Shown piece after piece: positions 11,571 to 23,879 of a stretch of DNA of 64,000 nt. The DNA is from Palaemon carinicauda (lineage: Eukaryota; Arthropoda; Malacostraca; Decapoda; Palaemonidae): assembly GCF_036898095.1 (NCBI RefSeq), contig NC_090751.1:73769951-73833950 (forward strand), given 5' to 3'. A program made the position numbers and the translations under genes. Position 1 is the stretch's first letter. Each line of letters starts with the position of its first letter. The notes under the pieces were generated by a model. The model had not been told where the DNA came from, did no database searches, and saw nothing but the letters and a program-made list of their open reading frames with translations.

Positions 11571-11684
11571 TGAGAAAAATATATGTAATTACTCCTATAA
11601 TAAGAAGAAAAAAATGTTAACATTCAAATATCATAGAAGTTTCATAGATAAAAAAAAATTCCCTTACTTCCTTCTCTCTTGTTT

Positions 11685-12640
11685 TTAATTTCTTATATGA
11701 GCCAATGGTACAATTCTCTCATCAGTGGGTTGGGATACGTTTTGACCTCTAAATCTATTGGCCGTTAATGTTTCCAAAATGTTAAATGGGCCTTCAAACT
11801 TAGGTGTTAGTTTGTAATTGAGTCCTTTACGTACATTTACCTGTATGTATACATTATCACCCACGGTATATGTTTCAGTTGGCTTCGCTATTTCATAATG
11901 ATTCCTTTTCATTATAATTCGTGATTCTTCTAAATTCTTTTGAAGGATATCATAACGACTTTTGCTTGCATTTATAACTTCCTTTAAAGGATTTGATAAA
12001 TTAGTTGTAGGCATTAATACATGGAAAGGCGTTCTAACTGGGGTACCATACAATGCCTCGTGCGACGACATTTTAATTGATACATGATATGAGTGATTCG
12101 GAGTACTTAGTACCTCAGGTATTGCAATATCCCAGTTGGGGTCTGATCCCCTAGTGTTAATCTTAATATGTTTAAAACCTTCCTGTTCGCTCTTTCCACT
12201 AGCCCATTTGACTCTGGGTGATAGATCATGGTACTGATTTTCTTTATGCTAAGGAATTCACACAATGAATTAAGGAAATGATTATTAAATTCTCCACCCG
12301 AGTCTGAGATTATCATGTGTGGAATTCCATGTTTACAAATGTAACACTCGTACAACTTCCTAGCTCATTCAATCGCAGTTTTAGTTTAAAGCGCTATCAG
12401 TTCTGTATATCGAGTCAAAGCATCTACAATTACGAAGAGATGCTTATTTCCTCTGTCTGACTCGTAAAATCCTGTTAATAAATCTAAATGTATTCTTTCA
12501 AAGGGTTGATTGGGCACGGGGTGAGCCCCTAGGCTAACAGGTGTTTTCGTGTGCCCTTTGTTTTCCTGACAAGTGTGACAATTAGCTATGTGCTTTTTTA
12601 TATCTGTAAACATTGTATGCCAATAAAATAATGATTTGGT
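11685..12640 (-). pseudogene. pol: Gypsy provirus integrase, broken
   Basis: On the minus strand this starts within the zinc-binding domain (FTDIKKHIANCHTCQENKG). The core follows, with HLDLLTGF, then IISDSGGEF, then YHPESNGLVERANR supplying the Asp-Asp-Glu triad. Two in-frame stops (TAA near 12384 and TGA near 12362) separate the first and second core motifs. A frameshift near 12100 precedes the C-terminal domain (VGDNVYIQVNVRKG), which ends about 115 bp before env. The N-terminus is missing because DIRS copy C abuts at 12640. The open frame at 12670 begins in DIRS RT sequence and is an accidental fusion. Confidence 0.8.
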
Positions 12641-13500
12641 TTTCTGTGCTCGTAGCACTGGGTTTGTCACTGAGGCGAACTGCAGGGAGCCGAGTACTTA
12701 CTCCTGCTGTCGTCTTGAGATCCGTTTGGATTTGAGAAGTCTTCTGACAGACCCGGCTATTTCTTTCCTTTTCTTCAGTGGGATGGAAAGGCGGTGTGAC
12801 TGAAGATTCCAGTGGATTCCTAACCATTGGAACTTCTGAGCTGGAGCAAGGCGAGACTTCTTGGTGTTTATCTTGAAACCCAGATGTTCCAGGAACTGGG
12901 TCACTTTGCTGCAAGCTCTCAAACATTCTTCTGGCAATGTCGACCAGACCAGCCAGTCGTCGAGGTAAGCCATCACTTGGATGCCCTGAAGACGTAGCTG
13001 GTGGACGATTGTGTCTGCTAGCTTGGTGAAGATTCTCGGAGCCACGTTGAGCCCGAAGGGCATGGCTCTGAAGGCGTAGCTTCTTCTTTGGAGCCGGAAT
13101 CCTAGGTAGGAGGAAGCGTGGTGGTTCATTGGGTTGTGCCAGTAGGCGTCCGCCAGATCTATTGAGACCCTGTAGGCCTTGTGAGGCAATAGGGCTCTTA
13201 TTTGTGGAAGGGTCAGTATCTTGAATTTGTTGTTCGCAATGAATTTGTTGAGGGGGGACAAATCGAGAATGACTCTATGCTTGTCGGAGTCCTTCATGGG
13301 AACACAAAATAGTCTTCCTTGGAACCTGGTGGACTTTACCCTCTTGATCACCTTCTTGTCCAAGAGTTCTAGGACATATTCTTCCAAGAAGGGGGTTGAA
13401 GGCTAGAAGAATTGGTTGAAGGTTGGCAGTGGTTGCGTTCAGCTCCAACCTAGGTCCTTCTTGATGATGCTGTGTGCCCAGGGATCGAAGGTCCAACGAT
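12641..13500 (-). pseudogene. DIRS reverse transcriptase (copy C), 3'-truncated
   Basis: Minus-strand RT with fingers and palm motifs: VPMKDSDKHRVILDLSPLNKF, VSIDLADAYWHNP (motif A), MPFGLNVAPRIFTK (motif B) and VMAYLDDWLVW (catalytic YLDD). RT sequence continues to RRQQE at 12698, where an in-frame TAA replaces the Gln codon of copy G. Recognisable RT persists in frame up to the gypsy junction at about 12641. The early region (13387-13500) contains further stops. RNase H is absent. Confidence 0.85.
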
Positions 13501-13538
13501 CCTGAAAGTGGCGGAGTCTTCCTCCCACCAGAAGCAAT

Positions 13539-15445
13539 TCATTGCTTCTGGTTTACCGAGGGTTTGCCACCTCGGCCGCTAGCTCCCCTTCCTCCTCTGC
13601 CCCTGGAGGGGCGGTGAGAGAAGTCTCTGCCGGAGCCTTTACCTCTGGGACGAAAGGTAGTGGATGGACGTTCGTAGGCAGGGGTGAAGACCGGTGAATG
13701 GGACACCACCGGCTGGGGGACCAATTGAAAGGTCTGTTGTGGTTGTGCAACCACTTGGGGAGTAGCGGGAGCCGGAAACTGGTGTTTGGGTTGACGCTGC
13801 TGTGGTCTTGGTTTGGAGGATTTCCTCTTAGGCTGAGGGCCTTCTTCCTGAGAGGATTTCCTCTTGCGGGACATGCCCCACTTATTGAGAAGGTTCCGGT
13901 TCTCAGAAGAGGCTTTGTCCACTATCTCTTTCACCAGAGCTGTCGGGAAGAGATGTTTGTCCCAGATGTTGGAGGAGATTAGCTACCGGGGTTCGTGTTT
14001 TACTGCCGCGTTGGCAAACACGAATTCTCTGCAGGCTCTCCGGGCCTTTATGAAGCTGTACAAGTCCTTCATCACAGTCACTAGGTGGGTCTTTGCGAGA
14101 ACCATATACAGATCTGGGACCCTAACGTCCCCAGCCATGACCTCAAGCTGAATTTGATGAGACAGGGAGGCAGCTAGTCTCTCCTTGGTCTCCTACTCCC
14201 GATGAAGAAGGTGGTCGTTCAGCTTCGGAAGATCCTTGTTGAACTGACGGCCAGCCGCGTCAGGTTCCAGTTTCCCGACCGTGAAAGTGAACTGGATATC
14301 TTTCCAGAATATGTCGTCGGGGGGAAGGGCGAGGGAGAGAGGCCTACACTCCTCCAGGGTAGGGCAGGGTTTTCCTTCCTCCACCGCCTTCATGACCGCA
14401 TGGAAGGCCTTTTCTACAAAGGGAAAGGTCACAGTAGAGGAAGCAAGAAAGGACGGGTGCTTCTTGCTCAATGCCGGCATTTTAGAGTTGGTAAAACCAC
14501 GACTCTTAAGATACTCTGCCAGCATGGCTTGGGGTTTTGAGTGATCGAACACGATCACTTCTTTGGGTTCGGTCTCTTCCTTGGAGGCCGGTTCGGACCT
14601 GAGCCAGACGTAACAGTCCGGGTAAGCCTCAAAGCTGGGGAAGAGTTCCACTTCTTCCAAGAGGATGGACCCAAGCCGATCATTAATGAAAATCTTGCCG
14701 GTTGTAATCGGCATATGCTCGGCGTACCTCCAAGGGTTAAACTCCGAGCAGGGAGGAAGATCCTTAACCGAGATCTTCTTTGGTAGTTTCATACCCAAAA
14801 GATGAACTTTAAGCTCCTCTTGGTTCTTACGGAGCTTTTCGTCCATCAGTGCCACCAATACCCGGATGGCGTCTTCGGTGGCGGGCAGCAGGGGTTGCGA
14901 GGCGGCGGAGGTAGAGGGGACTGGCTCCTCGACCACAACAGGGGTTACTGGAGGTGTTTGGGCGACCTCGCCCTTCAAATCAGGGAACTCCACCTGATCA
15001 TCTTCTTCCTCCAGATCCTCACCCATGAGGGTCCTCTCGGTGTTGTCGGAGACTTCCGACATCTCCACTTTCGGAGTGTAGCCGAAATTTCGGGTTCAAC
15101 TACTAGTTGGACACAGGGAATCTGATCCTGGGGAATCACAGAGTCCAAAAGAGCTTTTGGGAAAAGCAAGGCCCTCATCTTCTTGTTGGGGAGATAAGGC
15201 CCGGTGGCGTTCTTCTGGAAACCGCGCACCCACTTGCGCAGTTTCTCTCGAGCGCTGTCCCTGACTTCCGCGGACGGAGGGTTGTTGAACGCCTTATCAA
15301 GAAGGCCTTTGCAGGTTGAACAAGACTGCGGATCCCAATACTTGAGATTGCCCTTTTTTGCTGCACAGGGGGCGTGGGTCCGGCACGCCTTATGCCTGTA
15401 GAAATCCGGGCGGCGAACTCCACAGAAGGAGCTCTCACACTTCAC
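13539..15445 (-). pseudogene. gag: DIRS gag (ORF1), copy C
   Basis: This is one of the better-preserved gag copies. The ATG at 15445 opens the Cys/His-rich N-terminus (KCESSFCGV, HKACRTHAPC, DPQSCSTC). A small deletion near 15065 shifts the frame into the acidic region and the conserved core (PWRYAEHMPITTGKIFI, EPASKEETEPKEVIVF, MPALSKKHPSF). A stop at 14193 and an Arg-to-stop near 13980 interrupt the second conserved block. The last open part (13934-13539) carries VDKASSENRNLL, a basic linker, Gln/Pro-rich sequence and an Arg/Gly-rich tail. A role as an RNA-binding capsid-like protein is inferred from position. Confidence 0.8.
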
Positions 15446-15453
15446 GTTCTCCT

Positions 15454-15475
15454 CCTGTAAAAGAAAGAGATCATG
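15454..15475 (-). other. Predicted 3' splice acceptor before gag (copy C)
   Basis: The minus strand reads TCTCTTTCTTTTACAG directly before GAGG, nine bases ahead of the gag ATG at 15445. This matches the arrangement in every other copy that keeps this region. Confidence 0.5.
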
Positions 15476-18145
15476 AGTACATGGAAGACATAGTTATGGC
15501 TTACATTACTCTTAAGATTAAGATTCTCTAATCTGTAGAATTGGTTTTATGTGAGCTCAGGATAGGTGAGCTAGAAAGGAAGTAGGAAGACACATACTTG
15601 TGAGTCCCGTCCAGCCGGTTACCGTGACCTTTTCTGCAGTCAATTCCTTAGAACCTGAGGTTCTAAAGGAGAGAATAGTATCCTTATGAATGAGCCAAAC
15701 TAAGGCTTCCTTATAAAGAAATTGTCTACAGAGTGGAGAGGATCTGAAATCGTTCAGAACCTAGGGAGAAGAAGGGGAAAAATAGGATAAACCCCCTTTA
15801 ATTTGGGTAGGTCCCGGCAAGAGACTGCACTGAGAAGCACAGAGTATGCCGGAAATATTGTACTGTACAACCGTACACCCCAGCCACTGTTTTTAAAGTA
15901 TGAAATACCAAAGAAACAGTGGTCAGGCTATCCGGCTGTATTAGATCGACTGCCGGCACGGGGCCGGCATAAGGGGGGAGGGGTGCTGTCCATGGAAGCC
16001 GCAGGGGCTGCGCCGGCAAGCCGGAGGCCGGTCCGGCGGGGTGAATCCAACAAAGGCTACATACTGAGCAGCAGAGAGGTAGGAGACACCTAGGAAGGCG
16101 ATCGCCGGCACGGCGGTGAATCGGCAGGGCAGCGGCCCCTGGCAGTCGGCAGGCTGCCGCCTTAGGTAATCTTCAGATAGGAACATCCTATGAAGTAGGA
16201 AGGTTACATGGGGAGTCGGCAGCTAGCGCCGACAGGTGGAGGCGGCAGTGGACCGGCACCATGATAGAAGAGAGAAACATAAGGAGGGAGTAGGGAAGGG
16301 TAATGTCCGATACCCGACCGGCTTCCCTCCGGATGGAGTGCTCTCATGATAGGAGGGGATACGCCTATCATCCGGCGGCAGGCAGCCGGCAGACAGCTGG
16401 ATGCTTGTGGTAATCCAAGGGAGGATCAGAGGACACTCAAAAAGAGAGGGGGATCTTCCGCCGGCACTACCCCATAGTTCGACTATGAGGGGGAAGTGTA
16501 GCAGAGCGGCCAGCCAAGCAGAAGAGCACAGCCTAACCTACAACTCTCCCCAGGGGAGGAGTTGCAGGACAGTGGACAGGGGTGTGAAGGCAAGCCAACA
16601 CAAAGGGATAGAGTGGGGAGGGGGGTTAGGTGTCTGAGGGAGCAGAAGGGGTCACAACCCTAAAGCTCCCAAGGGGTGGGGGGAATCTGTTAAGTGCTAG
16701 GCTACCCAGGCAGTAGAGAAATGCTCTCCAACCCTAGGGGAGGTTAGCTCAGAATAGGCACAGCACTGGTGTACTGTCCTAAACTATAATAAAACAGAAT
16801 CCCCCAAAGCCTAACCTAAACCAGGAGAGTCTTCTCCTAGATTAGGGAGGGCTGGGGAGACATATCGCTAGGTTACAGGGAGGAAGGGACGTGTCCCAAC
16901 CAAGTGCAGTCTAGAGGGAAGGGCAGAGTCCTTCCACCTTCAGTCTCAGTCGATACCCTAAGGGAAATGCGTTCCCTAGGGGTGGACTACGAAGAACGAT
17001 AGATACTCTGGAGTTCTGTCCGAGATCCCCCCATATACTATGGTAGGGAAGAGGGAAGAACGATCTAGCCTAACCTACCTGAAAATTATTCCGGGTAAGG
17101 GGGCAAAGATATAGCAAAGCTACCCAGAGGGAGATTACCCGAAGGTAACAGGGGGGATAAGGAAGCATACAAGGGCCCCAACGTTGGGTTAGGGTAGCAT
17201 GACATGGATAGACCAGGCACGGTCCCTTGTATGGTCCCTTGAAGGCGAAAGAACATGTGCAACACTGAATCTTGTATATGTTTAAAAATGCCTATATCTT
17301 CATTAACATTAACACTAGGAACACTTATTATATCATGCAGAAGTAAACATGAACACTAGGCTGTGGCCTAGGCTAGGCTAGAAGTCTAGCATGGGGTCGG
17401 CTAACTAAGAACGCCGAAGAATACCATCAGCATAATATAACTAATTACTAGTGATGAAGACTAAATAACTAATGATATCTAATTAGTTATAAGGCCGGGA
17501 AGGCTGTTCTGGCTAACTAAATACTGTAAAGCATGCAGACGAACAGCGGCGTCATAAAATGACGCCTCCGGGCAAGGCACAGCTCTGCCACAATACGCAA
17601 GATTTAAGCGTAAAAAATTGTTACTTTACGGCCAGACCTTATTTAAACAATACAAAAACCTAGTACTCAACTTTCCAGAAGAAGGCGAGGCCGAAGGTTG
17701 CGACATGGCGAAGGATGCAAAAGATAATTAGCGATCGCTGGGAAAAACCAACTGGTGTAGAAAGCTACAGGAGTAGGAATGAGGACGGACGTGACATCAC
17801 ACAGTATGGCGGACAGCTATGGCTGCTGTTTGTTTACGTTGCGAGTACCGTAGCAGTAACGAAGGAGGGTAACTTTGGAGCGGCTCCTCAGTAATCTCTC
17901 CACCTTTCCCCCTCGAAGCGTAAACGTTATGTGGGGTGCAGATAGCCATGTGGCCTGTTAATGCATGCGTCCCCTGTTGATATACGATATCCTAGAGGGA
18001 AACCTTTAGGGTACTCGCACCAGAAGTTAGAATTCTGTGAAAACTTTAGTTTAATTCTCTGGGAATATCTACTGTAGTCATATATACCCTAAGGAAGCTA
18101 CTGAAGGAACCTTCCATCAGGACGACATGGCTTGAGCCCAAAAAA
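15476..18145 (-). other. DIRS leader / 5' untranslated region (copy C)
   Basis: No gene is seen in these 2.7 kb. The gag-proximal part (15540-15760) is the leader block whose antisense copy lies at 2677-2890. The middle (15930-16400) is rich in GCCGGC. The distal 615 bp (17530-18145) is the left ITR and outer leader. Short open frames here are not conserved between copies. Confidence 0.7.
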
Positions 18146-20435
18146 GTCGATTAGGGGTTTATGATCAGTAAGAACCTTGACGGGATAACCGTATATTATG
18201 AACTTAATATTATGAACTTAAAATACACTAGTGAATTAACAATAGCTAGTCCTTCCTTGTCTATTACTGCATACTTACTTTCCGAAGTTCTCAGTTTACG
18301 TGAATAAAAAGCTATCGGGAAAAACTGTTTGTCATATTGCTGAAGTAATACCCTACTTACTCCCAGGTCAGTTACAATGAAGAATTCCTTACCGAAGTCA
18401 GGAAATTTTAAGATAGGAGAACTACACAGTTCATCTTTCAAGGTATTAAACGCCTGTTGATGCTGCTCAGACCATATGAAATCTACGCTCTTCTTCATAA
18501 GATTAGTTAGGGGAGCGGCTATTATTGAATAATTGCGTATAAAACACCTGTAATATCCACTACACCCCAGAAATTGCTGTATTCCCTTGACATTAGTAGG
18601 TATCAGAAAGTTACGGATAGCCGACACCTTATCATGGACTACTTTAAGACCTTGGCTAGACACCGTAAAACCTAAATAGACCAATTCCGTTTTGAAGAAT
18701 TCACACGTACTAATCTTTGCCCTTAAGTTATGCTGTCTTAGTCTCTGTAGTACTAGTTCCAGTTTATGTAGATGTTCTTCTAAGGTATTAGAAAAGATTA
18801 CAAGGTCGTCCATATAGGCATGCAATATATCCCCTAGAAAGTCTCCAAACACTATGTTAATCATTCTAGTCAATGTTATGGGAGCACAACGTAAACCAAA
18901 AGGCATATGCAAAAATTCATAATGTCCCCTGGCTGTGCTGAAGGCAGTGTCTGGGATACGATTTTCTTCTAATGATATCTGGTGAAAGCCATTAAGTAAG
19001 TCCAAACAGGTAAAATATTTATTCTGACCTAACAAAGATAAAATATCGTCAGTACATGGCACTGGGAATCAATCAGAGATCGTTTCCTCATTTAAGCGAT
19101 GGAAGTCTGCGCAGATACGCCATGTTCGATCTTTTTTCGGTACAACTATCAATGGAAAATTATAAGGGCTGTTCGATTTCCTAATGACTCCTTCTTCAAG
19201 CATTTTACCTACTTCATCATTTATCTCATTCTGGAATTTCATAGGGAGTCTGTACGAGGGTACATAGATAATTTTCTGCTTGTCTTTTAACCTTATTTGA
19301 TGTTCAATAACATCTGTTTTACCTAAGGATCCATCCGTAGTGGAGAAAACATCATGATATTCGGTTAAAATTCCAAAAAAATTCTGATGAATTTCTTCTT
19401 CTTGGGTGTCTTTATTGATTTTATTTTTAATAGATTGCAAAAGGGATTCATCTGCAACTGATTGAGCGTGATTGATTTCAGTGACGGTAAGAATACGATG
19501 TTTATAAACTTCTACATCCAAGATATATTGATTTTTGTGAATTACTAAAGTGGTATTTAAATGATTACAGACTTCAATATTGCATTGTTGTTGTGAGCCG
19601 ACCGTATAAATAGCTTGTGTGACGGACAATCCGTTAGTTTTCAAAGTGTCGGAAAGTATTAATATTTCAGATCCCGGCAATGTTTTCTTTACTCGCACGA
19701 TTATATTCGAAGTTATGTTCAGCTTGATAGATTGTGTGCAAGACGATATTACGAGTGAACGAGAATTCTGTTGGGTCGCGTATATTATTTCTTTATTAAT
19801 GAGACAAGTGATTGGTTCTTCAACGTACATTACTGTTTTATTTGTCGTCTCCTTTTTATCCAAAACTGATTTTAAGGTATTAGAAGACTTATAGAATTTT
19901 CCTTTGATATACACGTCGTGTTTGGCAGGGGCTAAGATAATGTTTTGATTGCCCATAGACGGGTATCCTATGATTACAGCTGGATACATATCAATGTTTT
20001 GTACAACAGAGGTATTGGCAAACGTGCGCTTTCCGACCTTGTACTGAACATGAGTTACTCCTATTACATTTAATTCATTATTTCCTATACCCGAGAGCCT
20101 TACTCCGGACTTCTCTATAAGGAAGTTCGAAAATAACAAGTGATGAGTTCTCAAATCCATGATATTATGTGGACTACCAGAGTCAAAAAATAATGTAAAG
20201 GATCGGTGTTCTAAATTTACAGCATATAATGTTGGTCGTAACTCATTTTGGCTTATTATTGTGTGAATTTGTTGCAAATCTATGGGAGCCTGCACTGATT
20301 TATTTGATTCGGCCGTGTGTTTCATAGGAAAATCTATTGCCTCACAATGATCTGATAAAACATTAAATGGATTATTTGATACTACTGATGTTGATACAAA
20401 TGACCCAACATCAGTCTCTTCCCCATTGGAGTTAA
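18146..20435 (-). pseudogene. pol: Errantivirus-like gypsy pol: protease and reverse transcriptase
   Basis: Read on the minus strand, the protease has its active site in LFFDSGSPHNIMD (DSG) near the start. RT follows with VVPKKDRTWRICADFHRLN, FTCLDLLNGFHQI, MPFGLRCAP and AYMDDLVIFS (catalytic YMDD), then the start of RNase H. An in-frame TGA at 19069-19071 splits RT. A 14-bp tandem duplication (18193-18206 and 18207-18220) shifts the frame in RNase H. The gene is cut at 18146 by the terminus of DIRS copy C. The rest of RNase H and the N-terminus of integrase are lost; integrase resumes at 12640. Confidence 0.85.
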
Positions 20436-21147
20436 TTATGTGGTATTTGCTTTGCTTTGCACATTCTGAAAATTAGTCTGCCCTTGCGAGTTCTGGCTAG
20501 ACGGCCTAGGATCAGAGTTATTTAAAGCCCTATTTGTTTGTTTTTGATTTTGAAGTGCATTGAGGTTTGGCTGTTTCTTCTTATTGAACTGAAGATTCTT
20601 TTTTTTTTTTATTTCCATAGGGAATTAACTATGGAATTGACTGCATGTTTCTAGTTTTCTGTTGTTGATTACGCGAATAGCATCGACAATATGAAAGAGT
20701 TGAACTGTTATGTATTGAACAAAATCGCGTTCTGCAGTCTGCAATCAAGTGACCTTGACGTTTGCAATTATAACACGTCATTCCTGTGACTTGATTATTG
20801 TTATTAACTATGTTTACATGTTGTGGCTTAGTTTCATTTTTTTGCAAAAACTTAAATAAGCAAGGGATCTAGGTCAGTACACTTAGACATACGTTTCTTT
20901 ATCTGTTTGTACACATCTAATTCTGTACTTTCGGGCGTTAATTTTTTATCAAAACAGCGCACTAAAGCCTCTGGCAAGATAATTGTCATACAAATTAAAT
21001 ACATTAATTGTAAGAAATCTTTCACGGCAATGTTATCTCCCGTAACCCATGTGGAATAACCTAAAATATCTTGATATTCATTAAGCCTATCGGCAATGAG
21101 AGCCGCTCTTTCTATAACATTAAGCTTAGTCATAGTGGCTTGATTAA
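20436..21147 (-). pseudogene. gag: Errantivirus-like gypsy gag, C-terminal part
   Basis: Minus-strand gag remnant in three frames. A helical capsid-like part (21133-20852; WVTGDNIAVKDFL) is followed by a CCHC zinc knuckle (CYNCKRQGHLIADC, CX2CX4HX4C, near 20770) and a Gln/Asn-rich linker leading to protease. It is cut at 21147 by the right terminus of the D/E DIRS unit. Its likely N-terminal half is at 33924-34486, on the far side of that unit. Confidence 0.75.
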
Positions 21148-21646
21148 CGGATTTTGAGCGAATTGAAAAATCTATTTTTGGGTGAAAGAGCCATGTCGTC
21201 CTGATGGAAGTTCCTTCATTAGTAGCATCCTAAGTTATATGTGACTACAGTGATATATATCAGAGAATTTACCGAAGGTACCCAGAATTCTAACTCCTGG
21301 AGCGAGTATTCCTTAATTTTCTCCTAGGGATATCGCGTAAGGACGTATCTTGACATATCTCATAGCTATTTACACCCCGAATAGCCTTTCACTTTGAGAG
21401 GGAAAGTGGCAAGAAAAAAAGGAGAGTCGTTAAAGAGGTAAACAACTCGACTCTCCTAATGTACTGTAAATAGTTCGGCCAATTGCCACCGCACGCCTTC
21501 ACCAAACCATTCTCCGTAGCTTTGTAAGTATTACAGATACAGTACCAAAGGTAGGGATTAACATCCTTTTACCTAAGGAGGGTGGGTCTATCAGGACGAC
21601 ATGGCTCTTTCAACAAAAATAGATTTTTTGCTTCGCTCAAAATCCG
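21148..21646 (-). repeat. DIRS right ITR (copy D)
   Basis: This starts with CGGATTTTGAGCG and GGGTGAAAGAGCCATG, then matches in inverted form the outer leader seen at DIRS left ends. It ends at the joined-end motif of the ICR. The equivalent block in copy E is 33451-33923. No gene is present here. Confidence 0.8.
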
Positions 21647-21690
21647 TTTTTTGGGCTTATGCCATGTCGTGCTGATGGAAGTTTACCAGA
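21590..21690 (-). repeat. DIRS internal complementary region (copy D)
   Basis: The plus strand reads ...CATGGCTCTTTCAACAAAAATAG..., then CGCTTCGCTCAAAATCCG, then TTTTTTGGGCTTATGCC. The right-type terminus is followed directly by the left-type terminus (junction 21646/21647). This is the arrangement expected for a DIRS ICR, which is complementary to the joined element ends. Confidence 0.8.
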
Positions 21691-22496
21691 GCATTAATGT
21701 ATCTGTGGATTTAATAGTGCCGTTATCTCGAATTGACTATTTCCTAATCGGTCATAAAGACCAAAGACACTTGATGTTACCGTAATACATCAACCAACTG
21801 ATCATACCATATGCCAGCTCTTCCTGCCCCCTACAGGGAAAAGTCTGTATAGACTAGGAAAAAACCCGAGATTGTGAGTTCAAGGAACAATAAGCAAGCA
21901 GAAAGTATATCGTGTCGTATATACGTAAAGCGTAGTTTTTACTAAAGCGCTGAATAGAGTACTGTACCTCCCAGGTCTGGATCAGGCAGACGAGTTTATG
22001 TTCACGTAGGAATCATAATACAGTAAACAAACATAGCACAACCAAACTTACCTGTTTGCATGGTTGGTAAGGGAGACTTTGTCCCACAAGGTCCATAAGA
22101 GGATCAAGGATACTCTGAATATAATCTAATAATCTTAAGGTGAAAGAGACGCAAAGATTCCTTCTATAGTTTATTTACAAGAAACACAGAAGTTATGATT
22201 AAATAATATATTTATGCTAGACATAGACATAACAAGCATAACAGTAATAACAAAATAATTAAGTTTCATCTGAAAGAGAAACATTGCCACTCCATGAAAT
22301 TAGGAAATTTTAATATATATGTTATTACTAAAAGACATTATGCATAAACATGCTTGCACTCATGTCAAAATATTATGCTTAAGGTCACTTATCTATGGAA
22401 GACAGTTTATAATGTCCAAATCAACACTAAAATATCATGATATACCTAAGTCTATCTTGCACACCCTTCACTAACAGTCACTGTCCTTCGCAGTAA
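21691..22496 (-). other. DIRS 3' untranslated region (copy D)
   Basis: This non-coding tail lies between the YR stop and the ICR. The same sequence occurs inverted at 32593-33410 in copy E, and a diverged form lies in F (35030-35905). I see no gene in it. Confidence 0.7.
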
Positions 22497-23879
22497 TCAA
22501 GCTGCAGGCTTTATTATACTGCCTGCAGCCACCACATGAAATTTGATTTCTTGTAATTGCTTCGCATAGTGCCTAAAAAATATTCTGGAAGACTTCCAAC
22601 CAGTATAAGCACGCAGGTTATCAAACGACATAGTCTGAAAGAAGTTTAGAGACGAGGCAACCTTTCTCGGATCACGACCTGCGGGTGTACTATCAGGATC
22701 CGCTCTGCGAATAAAGTAAGTGATTTTCGCCCTTATCTGTTTCAAAGATAACGTCGAACCAGAAGTTTCTCCCCTAAAAAGCTGACCTCCCTTAAAGTCT
22801 GAAGTTCTACGAAGATAGACCTTTAGGCATTCCACTGGGCAGAGGGATGCTTCTTCCTTCAGAGGGCAGATTCTCCAGGGACCCCATCTCTTAGTGGGTA
22901 GCTAATTCTTGGCGAGAAACGTCGGATCCGGAAAGAGATTCAGTTCTCCATTCGGTGTAAACTGAATGTGGCCATCATCCCTCGAGAGGGCCACTATTTC
23001 GCTAACTCTGGCTCCTGAGGCTAGTGCAAATAAAAATATCACTTTCTGAGTCAAGTCTTTCAGCGAGCAATCTTCATTGTTCAAGGTCGAGGCCAGATGA
23101 AGAACCTTATCCAAAGACCATGAAATAGGCTTTGGAGGGGCTGCAGGCCGAAGTTTTGCGCAGGCTTTCAGAATCTTGTTGAAGATTTCGCTGGAAAAAT
23201 CCACTTGGAAGGCATATAGAATCGGTCTAGCTAAGACAGATTTACACATCGTGATCGTATTAGCCGCTAATCCTTGTCCGTTAAGATGTATGAAAAAGGA
23301 CAAGCAGAAATCCGTAGAAATCTCTTTAGGTTTCTTCGCCTTAACAAAGGCCACCCATTTCTTCCAGGAAGATTCGTATTGTCTTCTTGTTGATTTTGAC
23401 TTGTATTCTTCTAAGAAATTAATACTGTCTGCAGAAATCCCAAACCTTTTCCTGACTGCTAAGGCAAGAAAATCATGAGACGAAGGTTCTGGGTTTTCTC
23501 TAATGAAGCGTAGACAGTCGAATTCTGTACTAGCTGAGTCAGAACTGGTTCTGGTAACGGGATCAGCTTCAGGCATAGTTCTGTTATCAATGGAAACCAG
23601 ACACTGCCTGGCCACTTGTGGGCCACTATCGCTGCCCTCCCCCGAAAGGATCTCAATTTGTCGAGGGCTTTCAACAATAGGTTGGTTGGTGGGAACAGGT
23701 AAATCCTGGACCATCTGTTCCAATCTAGGGACATCGCGTCCGTTGCTTCCGCTAGAGGATCCTCGTACGGGGCTACGTACCGGGCCAACTTCTTGTTGTC
23801 CCTCGTTGCGAAGAGATCTACCTGCAATCCTGGGACTTTGTTCAATATGAAGGAGAATGATCCTGCGTCTAGGGACCAT
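22497..23879 (-). pseudogene. DIRS tyrosine recombinase (copy D)
   Basis: YR integrates the circular DNA product of DIRS elements. The minus strand shows a SAM-like N-terminal domain (STRRQYESSWKKWVAFVKAKK) and a catalytic domain with the first Arg in SGARVSEI, the H-x-x-R box region AGRDPRKV, and the terminal Tyr in FFRHYAKQ. The box His is Arg here (codon at 22674-22676), and a TAG at 22899-22901 replaces the Glu codon of copy E, so this gene is inactive. The frame overlaps the end of the RNase H ORF, as is usual for DIRS. Confidence 0.85.

Larger units (their letters stand above)
8830..12640 (-). mobile_element. Errantivirus-like gypsy provirus, 3' portion (IN-env-3' end)
   Basis: On the minus strand this holds integrase, an env-like gene, a polypurine-like tract (A-run then TTGGGGCATC, near 9714-9735) and a downstream region of about 880 bp (8830-9714) that is probably 3' LTR plus microsatellite expansions. 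The LTR call is inference because no second LTR is available for comparison. The upstream side is cut by DIRS copy C at 12641. The gag-PR-RT parts at 18146-21147 and 33924-34486 most likely belong to the same provirus. Confidence 0.7.
12641..18145 (-). mobile_element. DIRS copy C, 5' half, subfamily I
   Basis: The left terminus is at 18145 (AAAAAA end at 18140-18145). A leader of 2.7 kb, gag and RT follow on the minus strand. The element stops inside RT at about 12641, so RNase H, YR, ICR and right ITR are missing. Gypsy provirus sequence flanks both sides: RNase H region at 18146 and integrase at 12640. That indicates insertion into that provirus plus loss of provirus sequence at the junction. 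Confidence 0.85.

Noticed and set aside
12582..12926. 115-codon Ser/Thr-rich frame in copy C
   Set aside because: It is the alternative frame over RT, the same type as in D to G, and is truncated at the gypsy junction; not annotated separately.
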